From Kiritimatiellia bacterium (lineage in GTDB: Bacteria; Verrucomicrobiota; Kiritimatiellia; RFP12; JAAYLN01): a stretch of DNA of 64,000 nt. The DNA lies in NCBI GenBank assembly GCA_017962605.1, contig JAGCUY010000188.1, forward strand, positions 1-64,000, read 5' to 3'. The notes under the pieces are model-generated. The model was given only the letters and a program-made list of their open reading frames with translations, was not told the origin of the DNA and made no database searches. The first letter of the stretch is position 1. Each line of letters starts with the position of its first letter. Of this stretch, positions 24,195 through 33,398 are shown piece after piece. The position numbers and the translations under genes were made by a program.

Positions 24195-25428
24195 CGTTGT
24201 CGAGGAAGTCGATTTCGATTGTGCCGCGCGCCTTGCGTCCGTTGGCGAACGTTACGCTTGGCCGCAGCCGCACCGGCGCTCCAAAGAAGCCGTGGAGACG
24301 GTCTAGCAGGAAACGCGCGTGGCTTTCCGGAATGTCGGACTTGCGCGTGCTTTCAGTTGCCTTTTCCTCGTCCCGCCGCGCAATCATGCGTTCAAGCGCC
24401 CTGACGGACTGTCCGGAGAGGACGCACTTTCGCGCCAGGAGCGTCTGCTCGGTTTCGTCGGAGAGCGATAGCAGCACCTTGGCGTGGCCGACGGAGAGCT
24501 GCCCTGCCGAGACAAGCTGCTTGACTTCGTCAGGAAGCTCCAGCAGACGCAGTGCATGCGCAACGCTGGCGCGGCCCTTGCCCACGCGGTCCGCCACTTC
24601 CTGCTGGGTGAGGTGGAACTCCTCGACCAGGGTGTGGTAGCCTTCGGCCTCCTCGATGGCGTTTAGATCATCGCGCTGGACGTTTTCGATGACGGCCATT
24701 TCGGCGGCCTCGCGGTCGGATACCTTGACCACGCGGACGGGAACTTCCTCCAGTCCAACCTCAATTGCGGCGCGCAGACGGCGTTCGCCCGAGATCAGCT
24801 CGAAGCCGCCGCCCTTCGACGCGGGGATTCGGCGGCAGGTGAGCGCCTGGATTAGGCCGTGGACCTTGATGGTTTCGGCGAGTTCCTTCAGGGATTCGGG
24901 GTTGAAGGTGCCGCGCGGCTGCCAGGGCGAGCGGTGGATGAGCGAGGTCTTTACCTGGAGGAACTCATCGCCCGATGGCAGGACCTGAGGGGCTGCCGTA
25001 GCCGCCACTGGCGCCGCACCAGCGGCCTTGGCGGCAGATGCCGCGCCCTTGATGGAGGAGACGATTTCCTCGCGGGCGGCCTGGATGCTGTGCTGCGCCG
25101 TGGCTTCGGCCTTGGCGGAAATCAGGGCGTCGAGCCCGCGGCCCAAGCCGGCGCGACGCGGCTGCACCGCTGCCGGACGCGGCTGGAGAGGCGCAGGGAT
25201 AGGCTTCGCCGGCGCAGGTGCGCGGGGTGCGGGTTTGGGAGCGGCCTTTGCGCCCGCGCTCTTTGCAGGCGCGGGCTTGACGGCAGGAGCGGCCTTTTTG
25301 GGCGCGGGTTGAGAACCCGCGCCGACCGGACGAGTGACCGACTTGGCCTTTGGCTGAGGCGCTGGCTTGGAGGCGGGTTTTGCCGCAACCTTTGCCGGCG
25401 CCTTCTTCGGGACTGGTTTATTCTTCAT
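24148..25428 (-). CDS. parB: Chromosome partitioning protein ParB
   Basis: A centromere-binding CTPase of chromosome segregation. The 426 residues include an unusual first 130 residues dominated by Lys, Pro and Ala (blocks such as KKAPAKVAAKPASKPAPQP). The ParB/Srx domain follows with LISGERRLRAA (CTP-binding motif) near 215, then VIENVQRDDLNAIEEAEGY near 245. The HTH is near 270-300 (LTQQEVADRVGKGRASVAHAL). The C-terminal dimerisation part ends LGISAD. The start has GGAGG upstream. parA is not in the window, and no parS site was identified by eye. Confidence 0.93.
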   Translation of the reverse strand: MKNKPVPKKAPAKVAAKPASKPAPQPKAKSVTRPVGAGSQPAPKKAAPAVKPAPAKSAGAKAAPKPAPRAPAPAKPIPAPLQPRPAAVQPRRAGLGRGLDALISAKAEATAQHSIQAAREEIVSSIKGAASAAKAAGAAPVAATAAPQVLPSGDEFLQVKTSLIHRSPWQPRGTFNPESLKELAETIKVHGLIQALTCRRIPASKGGGFELISGERRLRAAIEVGLEEVPVRVVKVSDREAAEMAVIENVQRDDLNAIEEAEGYHTLVEEFHLTQQEVADRVGKGRASVAHALRLLELPDEVKQLVSAGQLSVGHAKVLLSLSDETEQTLLARKCVLSGQSVRALERMIARRDEEKATESTRKSDIPESHARFLLDRLHGFFGAPVRLRPSVTFANGRKARGTIEIDFLDNDDLSRILELLGISAD

Positions 25429-25453
25429 GGGCTGCTCCCTCCACCCTTGCGCA

Positions 25454-26869
25454 CTACATCAGCGTATACTTGGCGATGAAGATAATCGTCAGCACGGTCA
25501 TCAGCCAGTGCACCTTCTTGCACTTGCCGGTGAGGAGGTTGATGAGCGTGTAGGAGATTATGCCGAACATGATGCCGTCGCTGATCGAGTAGGTGAAGGG
25601 CATCCAGGCAATCGTGATGAAGGCGGGGAGGCTCTCGCCGACGTCGTTCCAGTCGATGTCAACGACAGAGGTGAGCATCATGTAGCCAACGACCACGAGG
25701 GCCGGCGTGGTGGCAAAGCCGGGGATGGCGAGGAAAATCGGGGCGAAGAGAATCGCCAGCGCGAAGAGGATGGCCGAAGTGACGGCGGTGAGGCCGGTCT
25801 TACCGCCGGCCGCGACGCCGGATGCCGACTCGACATAGGTCGTGGTCGTGGAGGTGCCGAAGACGGCGCCCACGGATGTGGCGATTGCGTCGGCGCAGAG
25901 GGCGCCGGAGATGCGCGGCAGGCGCCCTTCCTTGTCAAGGAAGCCGCCCTTCATCGATACGCCGATGAGGGTGCCGAGGGTGTCGAAGAGATCGACGAAG
26001 AAGAAGGCGAACATCACGACGAAGAAGTCAAGCGACTTGATGAGGCTCCAGCCGGACGCGATTGTCTCGCCGTTCTTGACATGTGTCCAAGCGTCGGCGT
26101 GGAAGAGACCGCCAAAGGTCTGGCCGAATTCCTTGAAGGAGTCGGCAACGCCTGCGAAGGTGAAGGCCGGGTAGAGCGAGAAGTAGCCGGCGGCTGGATC
26201 GGGAACGTAAATCCCGGTGGCCTGCGCGACCATCCCGAGCACCCAGGTGAAGAGGATGCCGAAGAGGATGGCGCCTTTGATGCGCCAGGCCAGCATGACG
26301 CCCGTGAAGATCGTGCCGACAAGCGCGAGTATGGCGCAGATGCCCTGCGTGTGCAGCGGGACGTCATGGAAGCTGATGCAATCGACGAGCGTCGCGCCGT
26401 TGTCAACGACGACCTTGGAGGTCTGGAGGGCGATGAAGCAGATGAAGAGGCCAATGCCGGCGGCGACGGCCTTCTTCAGCGAGAGGGGTATCGCGTTGAA
26501 GATGCCTTCGCGGATGGGGGTCAGTGAAAGCGCCAGGAAGACAAGGCCCTCGACGAAGACGGCCAGTAGCGCGAACTGCCAGCTGTAGCCCATGCCCACC
26601 ACGACGCCGAAGGTAAGGAAGGCGTTGAGGCCCATGCCGGGGGCGAGGACGAAGGGGTAGTTGGAGAGGAACGCCATAAGGAGCGTGCCGACAATTGCCG
26701 CGAGCGCCGTGGCGATGAACACGCCTCCGCGCGGGATTCCCGCAATTGAAAGAATATTGGGGTTGACGGCCAGAATGTAGGCCATTGTCATGAAGGTCGT
26801 GAGGCCCGCGACAAGTTCGGTGCGGACGTTTGTTTCGGCCTTTGAGAGTTTGAACAGTTTTTCTAGCAT
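25454..26869 (-). CDS. NCS2/AzgA-type purine permease
   Basis: An inner-membrane proton-coupled purine importer, 471 residues. Family features are ELVAGLTTFMTMAYILAVNP near 20, FVLAPGMGLNAFLTF near 73, and SASGVAAGGKTGLTAV near 325; about 13 membrane helices. The AzgA/PbuG branch carries adenine, guanine or hypoxanthine, but the base cannot be fixed from sequence. AGGAGC precedes the ATG. It lies between tyrS and parB on the same strand. Confidence 0.9.
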   Translation of the reverse strand: MLEKLFKLSKAETNVRTELVAGLTTFMTMAYILAVNPNILSIAGIPRGGVFIATALAAIVGTLLMAFLSNYPFVLAPGMGLNAFLTFGVVVGMGYSWQFALLAVFVEGLVFLALSLTPIREGIFNAIPLSLKKAVAAGIGLFICFIALQTSKVVVDNGATLVDCISFHDVPLHTQGICAILALVGTIFTGVMLAWRIKGAILFGILFTWVLGMVAQATGIYVPDPAAGYFSLYPAFTFAGVADSFKEFGQTFGGLFHADAWTHVKNGETIASGWSLIKSLDFFVVMFAFFFVDLFDTLGTLIGVSMKGGFLDKEGRLPRISGALCADAIATSVGAVFGTSTTTTYVESASGVAAGGKTGLTAVTSAILFALAILFAPIFLAIPGFATTPALVVVGYMMLTSVVDIDWNDVGESLPAFITIAWMPFTYSISDGIMFGIISYTLINLLTGKCKKVHWLMTVLTIIFIAKYTLM

Positions 26870-26915
26870 TTTTGGCTCCTAGTTGGGTTTGCTCCTGATT
26901 AATTGATGACATCCC

Positions 26916-28181
26916 CTACTGCGCCCGCAGCAGGAACTGGTTTTTCTTGCCGGCGCGTAGCACGGCCACGCGGCCCTCGACGAGGTCGCCCTCGCCAAAG
27001 ACGCGGTCGAGCGGCGCCTTTTCGCCGTTGAGGGAGAGTCCGCCCTGCTGCGCGAGGCGCCTAGCCTCGCCCTTTGAGGCGGTCATGCCCGCTGCTGCGG
27101 CCACTTCGAAGACAGGCTTCCCGACGATTTCCGCGCGCGGCAGCGCGCCGGACTTCACGTTGCGGAAGATGCCTTCGAGTTCGTCGGCGGAAAGACCTTC
27201 GATTGAGCCGCCGAAGAGGACCTCGGTGGCTCGCTGCGCCTGGCGCAGTCCGGCCTCTCCGTGGACGGCGCGCGTGACCTCCTCGGCCAGCACGCGCTGC
27301 GCCTCGCGCTTCTCGGGCGCCTCGACAACGGCGCGTTCGAGTTCGACGATGCGCTCCTCCGGCAGGAAGGTGAAGATGCGCAGGTAGCGGCCCACGTCGG
27401 CGTCCATCGAGCGGAGGAAGAACTGGTAGAAGTCGTAGCAGGAGGTCTTGCGCGAGTCCAGGAAGACCGCGTTGCCCTCGCTCTTGCCGAACTTCACGCC
27501 GTTCGCGTCGCAGACGAGCGGGAAGGTGAGGCCGTATGCCTCGACCCCGCGCATGCGGTGGATGAGGTCGGTGCCGGCGGTGATGTTGCCCCACTGGTCG
27601 CTTCCGCCCACCTCCATCGTGCAGCCGTAGGTGTCGTGGAGGTGGAGGAAGTCGTTGCCCTGGAGAATCTGGTAGCTGAACTCCGTGAAGGTCATGCCGC
27701 CGTCGGTCGCCTCAAGGCGCTTCTTGACGCTCTCCTTGGCGAGCATCTGCGGGACTCGGAAGTTCACGCAGATGTCGCGGAGGAAGTCGATCGCGTTCAC
27801 GCCGCTGTACCAGTCGTAGTTGTTGACCAGGATCGCGGGGTTGACGGGGTCGTCGAACTTCAGGAAGCGCGAGAGGTTCTCCTTAATGCCCTCCAGGTTG
27901 TGGCGCACCTGCTCGACCGTCAGCATCTTGCGCTCGACGGACTTGCCGGACGGGTCGCCGATAAGGCCGGTGGCGCCGCCGACAAGGGCGATGACGCGAT
28001 GTCCGGCGCGCTGGAGGTGCGCCAGCATCATGATGGTGACGTAGTTGCCGGCCTGCAGGCTGTCGGCCGAAGGGTCGAAGCCCGCATAGACCGTGAGCGG
28101 CTTTTCAAGCGCCGCCTCCACGTCGGGGCTGGTGACAGCCTCGACGAGGTGGCGTGACTTGAGGTATTGGAGGAGCGACAT
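26916..28181 (-). CDS. tyrS: Tyrosyl-tRNA synthetase
   Basis: Charges tRNA-Tyr. 421 residues: the class I catalytic core has YAGFDPSADSLQAGNYV near 32-48, and KFGKSEGNA near 235 serves as the KMSKS loop. SDQWGNITAG lies near 195, and a C-terminal S4 domain (about 350-415) has SKGEARRLAQQGGLSLNG. The HIGH-equivalent reads QAGN, so the first His is replaced by Gln. The ATG immediately follows the rpsA stop codon (TAAATG), implying co-translation with rpsA. Confidence 0.94.
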   Translation of the reverse strand: MSLLQYLKSRHLVEAVTSPDVEAALEKPLTVYAGFDPSADSLQAGNYVTIMMLAHLQRAGHRVIALVGGATGLIGDPSGKSVERKMLTVEQVRHNLEGIKENLSRFLKFDDPVNPAILVNNYDWYSGVNAIDFLRDICVNFRVPQMLAKESVKKRLEATDGGMTFTEFSYQILQGNDFLHLHDTYGCTMEVGGSDQWGNITAGTDLIHRMRGVEAYGLTFPLVCDANGVKFGKSEGNAVFLDSRKTSCYDFYQFFLRSMDADVGRYLRIFTFLPEERIVELERAVVEAPEKREAQRVLAEEVTRAVHGEAGLRQAQRATEVLFGGSIEGLSADELEGIFRNVKSGALPRAEIVGKPVFEVAAAAGMTASKGEARRLAQQGGLSLNGEKAPLDRVFGEGDLVEGRVAVLRAGKKNQFLLRAQ

Positions 28182-29924
28182 TTACTTCTCCGAAGGCGTC
28201 CACTCTTCGCTCTGCGCGAAGGCGGCGTCGAAGGCGGATGCAAGGCCGACCATGTTCTCGCCCGGCTTGATCGTCGCCTCTTCGGCGCCGATTTCCTTGG
28301 TGAGGGCCTCGATTTCGTCTTCGGACATGTCGACGGCCTTGATCGAGAGGCCGATGCGGCGGTCGCCGCCATCCACGCGCACGATGCGCGCCTCGACCTC
28401 CTGGCCGACCTTGAGCGCGTCCTTGACCTTCTCGACGTGGTCGTTCGAGATCTGGGAGATGTGGACGAGTCCGTCCACGCCGTCCTCGAGCTCGATGAAG
28501 GCGCCGAACGAGGCGATCTTCGAGACCTTGCCCTTGACGATCTGGCCAATGGAGTAGCGGGTCGCGATGGAGGACCAGGGATCCTCGCTCGCCTGCTTGA
28601 GGCCCAGCGAAATGCGCTGCTGCTCGACGTCGATCTCCAGAACGACCGCCTCGACCTCCTGCCCCTTCTGGAGCATTTCGCTCGGGTGGTTGATCTTCCG
28701 CGTCCAACTCATGTCGGACACGTGGATCATGCCGTCGATGCCGTCTTCGATCTCCACGAACGCGCCGTAGGAGGTGAAGTTGCGGACCTTGCCCTTCACG
28801 CGGCTGCCAATCGGGTAGCGCTTCTGGACGGTGTCCCAGGGGTTTTCTTCGGTCTGGCGGATGCCAAGAGCGATCTTCTGGTTGACGGTGTCGATCGAGA
28901 GGATGGCCACATCGACTTCGTCGCCGACCTTGAGGACGTCGGACGCCTTCGCGACGCGCTTCGTCCAGGAGAACTCGGAAATGTGGACGAGGCCTTCGAT
29001 GCCGGGCTCGAGTTCGACGAATGCGCCGTAGGGAGCCAGGTTGACGACCTTGCCGTGGAACTTGGCGCCAATCGGGTAGCGCTCTTCGATGCCGTCCCAG
29101 GGGTTCTTCTGCGTCTGCTTGAGACCCAGCGAGACGCGCTCGCGGTCGAGGTCCACATCGAGGACGACCACTTCGAGTTCGTCGCCGACCTTGAGGACTT
29201 CGCTTGGGTGCTTGACGCGGCCCCAGGACATGTCGGTGATGTGGAGCAGGCCGTCGAGCCCGTTGAGGTCGATGAACGCGCCGAAGTCGGTGATGTTCTT
29301 GACCTTGCCGGTGCGGTGCTGGCCGATTTGGATCGAGGCCAGGAGTTCGCGCTTCTGCTCGGCGACGCGCTCTTCGATGAGCTCGCGGCGGGAAAGGATG
29401 AGGTTGCGGCGCTCGTTGTTGATCTTGAGCAGCTTGAGTTCGAGCGTCTTGCCGACGTATTCGTCCATGTCGTGGATCGGCTCGACGTCGATCTGCGAAC
29501 CCGGGAGGAAGGCGGTGATGCCATCGACCTCGATGGTGAGGCCGCCGCGCACCTTGCCGGTGACAAGGCCGTTGATGGTGCAGCCTTCGGTGTACTTGTT
29601 GAGCAGGGCTTCCCAGCGGAGCTTCTCGTCTGCCTTGGACTTGCTGAGGTCAACCATGCCGCTGCGCGTCTCAAGCGAGCAGATCAGCACGTCGCAGGTG
29701 CCGCCGATCTTGATTTCTTCGTCCTTGAAGTCGCTTACGGGAACGCTTCCTTCGGCCTTGTAGCCGATGTCAATGAGCACGTCGTTGCCGCTGATGGCTA
29801 GGATGGTGCCCTTCACGATTTCGCCTGCCTTGAGCTTGTTCGTCGTGTTGTTCAGCATCGAGGCCAGGAGGTCATAGTCGCCGCCGGTCTTCGGGGCGAA
29901 TCTTACGGGGGAATGTTTTCCCAT
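28182..29924 (-). CDS. rpsA: 30S ribosomal protein S1
   Basis: An mRNA-binding ribosomal protein. 580 residues with six S1 motifs at about 35-102, 118-183, 202-270, 288-358, 375-445 and 462-530. The last four are near-identical in pattern (WDGIEERYPIGAKFHGKVVN and FGAFIELEDGVDGLVHIS types). Motifs 1-2 are the ribosome-binding pair. Only a weak GGAAAA precedes the ATG. It is followed directly by tyrS. Confidence 0.95.
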   Translation of the reverse strand: MGKHSPVRFAPKTGGDYDLLASMLNNTTNKLKAGEIVKGTILAISGNDVLIDIGYKAEGSVPVSDFKDEEIKIGGTCDVLICSLETRSGMVDLSKSKADEKLRWEALLNKYTEGCTINGLVTGKVRGGLTIEVDGITAFLPGSQIDVEPIHDMDEYVGKTLELKLLKINNERRNLILSRRELIEERVAEQKRELLASIQIGQHRTGKVKNITDFGAFIDLNGLDGLLHITDMSWGRVKHPSEVLKVGDELEVVVLDVDLDRERVSLGLKQTQKNPWDGIEERYPIGAKFHGKVVNLAPYGAFVELEPGIEGLVHISEFSWTKRVAKASDVLKVGDEVDVAILSIDTVNQKIALGIRQTEENPWDTVQKRYPIGSRVKGKVRNFTSYGAFVEIEDGIDGMIHVSDMSWTRKINHPSEMLQKGQEVEAVVLEIDVEQQRISLGLKQASEDPWSSIATRYSIGQIVKGKVSKIASFGAFIELEDGVDGLVHISQISNDHVEKVKDALKVGQEVEARIVRVDGGDRRIGLSIKAVDMSEDEIEALTKEIGAEEATIKPGENMVGLASAFDAAFAQSEEWTPSEK

Positions 29925-30062
29925 TTTGTCTTTTTCCGGGAATGGTTCAGGGGTTGCCGGCGTGAATCTGAACCGTTCCCGAAGGAAGAATCCAGCCGTC
30001 CCTGCGTGAAAAACACAAGTGGTAAGATTCTATCAAAAAGCGAAGGAAAAAGCAAAATCTGC

Positions 30063-30068
30063 TATAAT
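30063..30068 (+). promoter_or_regulatory. -10 box for the WPF-repeat lipoprotein gene
   Basis: TATAAT at 30063-30068 is nine bases before the GTG at 30078. There is no SD, so the transcript is likely leaderless or has a leader of one to three bases. No convincing -35 was seen. Confidence 0.5.
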
Positions 30069-30077
30069 ATGTAGTCT

Positions 30078-31529
30078 GTGAAACGCCATCTCCAAAGAGC
30101 CCTCTGCGCGATTGCGCTTGCCGCGCTAGCCGGATGCCGGACGCCCATGCCGCCCGGCGAGGCCACGCACGGCCTGCGACTCGGCCCGTTCTTCGAGACG
30201 GCCCGCGCCGCCGATGGCTCCCGCCTCTTCGCCCTCCGCCCCTTCTACAGTTGGGAAGCAACCTCACCCAATCCTGATGTCCAAACTGCGTTTGACCAGA
30301 GAGAGCCTGGGGCCGCGGAGGCCCCAGCTGCAGCGCCGCAAGCCGCGCGCTCCGAGCACGACATCCTCTGGCCCCTCGCCATTCGCTCGCAGCGCGACGA
30401 TCACTACTACTGGCGCGCCCTCCTCGCCTACGGCACCGGCACAATCGACGACCCCACCTCCCCCAGCGACCCCTGGCGCTTCCGCCTCTTCCCCATCTTC
30501 TTCACGGGCCGCACCCAGGAAGGCGAGGACTACACTGCCCTCTTCCCCATTTTTGGCACGGTGCGCGACTTCCTCGTCTTCCACGACAACTCCTTCGTCC
30601 TTTTCCCCATCTACGCCTCCGGCCGCTCTTCCAACGGCACCGAGATGCGCACCGTCCTCTGGCCTTTCTACCTCACTCGCCACGGCGAGCGCACCGACCA
30701 GTTCCGTCTCTGGCCCTTTTACGGCACCGCCGAACGCCGCAACGCCGCGACAACGCGCCGCTCGCGCTTCGTAGCCTGGCCCTTCTGGAGCGATGCCTCC
30801 GCAACCGGCCAGGTCGAAGGCTCCGGATTCATTCTCTTTCCCATCTACGGCCACTCGCGCTACGAGCGCCAGCACCGAGGCACCGAGGAGAGCTGGAGCG
30901 TCATCCCGCCGCTCTTCCATTATGCGCGCGGCGACGACGGCTACCGCAAACTCCTCGCCCCCTGGCCCTTCGTGCGCATCCTTGACACCGACACCCGCCA
31001 TGAGCGCCACATCTGGCCGCTATGGGGCAGCACAGAGAGCTTTGACGGCGCCAATTGGCGCAATCGGAATCGCGGGCTCAGTCCCGCATATTCTCGCCAG
31101 TATTTCCTCTGGCCATTCATCAGCTCCACGCGGAGCGAGCGCGGCGGCGCGTCCGAGCGCGTGCTCCACCTGCCAATGCCCTTCTACTTCCACCGGGAGA
31201 CGCAGCATGGCGGGCCGCGCCAGCAGGACGCCGCGCCGGCTCCGAGGGCCTCCTACTCCCGCCTCTGGCCCCTCTTCTCCTACCGCCGCGTCACCTCTTC
31301 CCCCGCAGGCGATGCCGCCGAAACCAGCGTCCGCGTTCCTGAACTTTCGCTCTGGAGCAAGAGCGAGCAGGTCGAGCGCAACTGGGCGCCGCTCTGGTCG
31401 CTCTACACCTATCGCCGCAAGCCTGATGGCGCCTACTGCAACGACCTCCTCTGGGGCTTCCTCTCCTGGGGCCGCAACTCCTCCGGCGGCCGCATCCTCT
31501 CCCTCCTCTGGCTCCCCCTCCTCAAATAG
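30078..31529 (+). CDS. Lipoprotein with WPF/FPI repeats
   Basis: 483 residues starting at GTG, with lipobox ALAALAGC near 20. The mature protein carries about a dozen short repeats with an aromatic-Pro core: LWPLAIRS, LFPIFFTG, LFPIFGTV, LFPIYASG, LWPFYLTR, LWPFYGTA, AWPFWSD, LFPIYGHS, LWPLWGS and LWPFISS, spaced about 20-30 residues. This pattern suggests a closed or beta-propeller-like surface protein, but I do not know a named family. It precedes mlaE-mlaF-mlaD on the same strand, so a role in envelope lipid traffic is possible (context only). Confidence 0.75.
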   Translation: MKRHLQRALCAIALAALAGCRTPMPPGEATHGLRLGPFFETARAADGSRLFALRPFYSWEATSPNPDVQTAFDQREPGAAEAPAAAPQAARSEHDILWPLAIRSQRDDHYYWRALLAYGTGTIDDPTSPSDPWRFRLFPIFFTGRTQEGEDYTALFPIFGTVRDFLVFHDNSFVLFPIYASGRSSNGTEMRTVLWPFYLTRHGERTDQFRLWPFYGTAERRNAATTRRSRFVAWPFWSDASATGQVEGSGFILFPIYGHSRYERQHRGTEESWSVIPPLFHYARGDDGYRKLLAPWPFVRILDTDTRHERHIWPLWGSTESFDGANWRNRNRGLSPAYSRQYFLWPFISSTRSERGGASERVLHLPMPFYFHRETQHGGPRQQDAAPAPRASYSRLWPLFSYRRVTSSPAGDAAETSVRVPELSLWSKSEQVERNWAPLWSLYTYRRKPDGAYCNDLLWGFLSWGRNSSGGRILSLLWLPLLK

Positions 31530-31544
31530 TCACCCATCCCCCTC

Positions 31545-31640
31545 CCAACTTCCCAACTTCTCAACTTTTCAACCTCTAAACATTCAGGGCGCTTGCGCCC
31601 AACCTTTCAACCTTTCAACTTTTCAACTTCCCAACTTCCC
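31545..31640 (+). repeat. Octamer array with embedded hairpin before mlaE
   Basis: About nine CTTTTCAA/CCTTTCAA/CTTCCCAA-type units in the gene's sense, ending nine bases before the mlaE ATG. The array is interrupted by GGGCGC-TT-GCGCCC (31587-31600), the same hairpin core found in the REP-like palindromes at 45501-45673. Confidence 0.85.
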
Positions 31641-31648
31641 TTCTCCTC

Positions 31649-32467
31649 ATGATCACCCGCGAACCCATCTTCCTGCCGCCGCCGCGAGGCCGCTTTGAGG
31701 CCGCCGGCCGGAAATGCCTCGCCGACCTGCGCGAGACGGGCGTCTGCACCAAATACCTCGCTTCAGCCCTCTGGGCCCTTCGCCTCCTCCCCGCCTCGCG
31801 CCGGATGCGCAAGGAGTCCGTCGCCCAGATGTTCGTCGCCGGCATCAAGAGTCTGCCCGTCATCACCTTCGTCGCCATCTTCACCGGCATGATCCTGGCC
31901 CTCCAGCTTGGACTCGAACTCCAGCGCTACAGCCAGGAGCTCTACATCGGTTCCGCTGTCATGGTTTCCCTCCTTCGCGAAATGGGGCCATTCATGACGG
32001 GCCTCATCCTCGCCGCATGCGTCGGCTCCTCGATGGCCGCCCAGATCGGAACAATGTCGGTGAACGACGAAATCGCCGCCCTTGAAATCATGTCCATCGA
32101 CCCCGTCCGCTTCCTCATGGCGCCACGCCTTGCAGCGATGATCGTCATCACGCCGGTGATGTCCTTCTACACCTGCATGATGGGCGTCCTCGGCGGGGGC
32201 GTCGTCGGCATGACGCAGCTGAACATCAACTGGAACCAGTATGTCCAGAACGCCCTTGAGTTCGCCGACCTGCGCGACCTCTACGTGGGGCTCTTCAAGG
32301 CGCTCCTCTTCGGCATGATCATCGCCACCACCGCATGCTACGAAGGGTTCTCCACCCGCAACGGCGCGGTAGGCGTGGGTCAGGCCACCCGCCGCTCCGT
32401 AATATCCGCCTTCCTCCTCATCCTCGTCGTCGGCTACTTCGTCACCCGCCTCTTCTACAATGGATAG
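31649..32467 (+). CDS. mlaE: MlaE-family ABC permease
   Basis: An inner-membrane permease of the Mla system that moves phospholipids between the inner and outer membranes. 272 residues; five or six membrane helices. Family blocks are SLPVITFVAIFTGMILALQ near 70, LLREMGPFMTGLILAACVGS near 107, and the EIMSIDPVRFLMAPRL segment near 148. No SD is visible: the leader is an octamer array. It is followed by mlaF and mlaD in the usual order. Confidence 0.92.
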   Translation: MITREPIFLPPPRGRFEAAGRKCLADLRETGVCTKYLASALWALRLLPASRRMRKESVAQMFVAGIKSLPVITFVAIFTGMILALQLGLELQRYSQELYIGSAVMVSLLREMGPFMTGLILAACVGSSMAAQIGTMSVNDEIAALEIMSIDPVRFLMAPRLAAMIVITPVMSFYTCMMGVLGGGVVGMTQLNINWNQYVQNALEFADLRDLYVGLFKALLFGMIIATTACYEGFSTRNGAVGVGQATRRSVISAFLLILVVGYFVTRLFYNG

Positions 32468-32488
32468 CCGCTTATTCGCTTGATTCTT

Positions 32489-32531
32489 CCAAACTTTTCA
32501 ACCTCTCAACTTTTCAACTTCCAATCCAACC
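32489..32531 (+). repeat. Octamer array between mlaE and mlaF
   Basis: About five CTTTTCAA/CCTCTCAA units in the gene's sense, running up to the GTG start of mlaF with no SD. Confidence 0.85.
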
Positions 32532-33269
32532 GTGATTCGCTTTGAACATGTCACAAAGCGCTTTGGCGCAAAAACCGTCCTCGACGATGTCTCCTACGAG
32601 GTGCGGAAGGGGGAGGTGTTCTTCATCGTCGGCCCCTCCGGCACCGGCAAGAGCGTCTCGCTGAAGCACATGGTCCGCCTCCTCCAGCCCGACGAAGGCC
32701 GCGTCGTCGTCGCCGGCGAGGACATCTCCCACGCGCCCGACTCCGCCCTGGAGCGGATGCGCGAGCGCTTCGGCTATCTCTTCCAAGGCGGCGCCCTCCT
32801 TGCATGGCTGTCCGTGGCCGACAATGTCGCCCTCCCGCTTCGCGAAAAGACCAAGATGTCCGAGGAGGAGATACACGACAAGGTCATGCGCACCCTGGCC
32901 CTTGTGGAACTTGAGAACGACGCCGACAAGATGCCCTCGGAAATCTCTGGCGGCATGCAGAAACGCGCTGGTCTTGCACGGGCCATTGTCCGCGACCCCG
33001 AGATCGTCCTCTACGATGAGCCAACCTCCGGCCTCGACCCCGTGATGTCGCGCCACATCGACCGCCTTATCGCCGACCTCAACAACAAGCTTGGCGTGAC
33101 CTCCATCGTCGTCACCCATGACCTCAACAGCGCCCTTTCCATCGGCCACCGCATAGCGATGCTAAAAGGCGGCCACATCGTAGAACTCTCAACCCCGGAG
33201 GCCTTCCGCGCCTCCACCAACCCCGATGTCCGTGAATTCATGGACGCCCAGTTTAAAATACAATCCTAA
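32532..33269 (+). CDS. mlaF: MlaF-family ABC ATPase
   Basis: The cytosolic ATPase of the Mla complex. 245 residues: Walker A GPSGTGKS near 36, Q-loop YLFQGGALLAWLSV near 83, signature SGGMQKR near 138, Walker B IVLYDEPTSGLDP near 158, switch His VVTHD near 195. The start is GTG. The gene is flanked by octamer arrays on both sides, and its order between mlaE and mlaD is conserved. Confidence 0.93.
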   Translation: MIRFEHVTKRFGAKTVLDDVSYEVRKGEVFFIVGPSGTGKSVSLKHMVRLLQPDEGRVVVAGEDISHAPDSALERMRERFGYLFQGGALLAWLSVADNVALPLREKTKMSEEEIHDKVMRTLALVELENDADKMPSEISGGMQKRAGLARAIVRDPEIVLYDEPTSGLDPVMSRHIDRLIADLNNKLGVTSIVVTHDLNSALSIGHRIAMLKGGHIVELSTPEAFRASTNPDVREFMDAQFKIQS

Positions 33270-33279
33270 AACTCCTTCC

Positions 33280-33340
33280 TCTCAACTTTTCAACTTTTCA
33301 ACTTTTCACCTTTTCAACCTCTCAACTTCCCACCTTCCCT
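33280..33340 (+). repeat. Octamer array between mlaF and mlaD
   Basis: About six CTTTTCAA-type units plus degenerate CCACCTTC ends, again in the gene's sense and with no SD before the mlaD coding region. Confidence 0.85.
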
Positions 33341-33398
33341 GACTACATCATCCCGCAAAGGCTCGCCAATCTCCAACGACACCATCGTCGGACTCTTC

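Noticed and set aside
28167-29801. 544-codon open frame on the plus strand
   Set aside because: It lies wholly antisense to rpsA and tyrS, whose protein features are unmistakable. The frame is open because of high GC third positions; no protein-like motifs.
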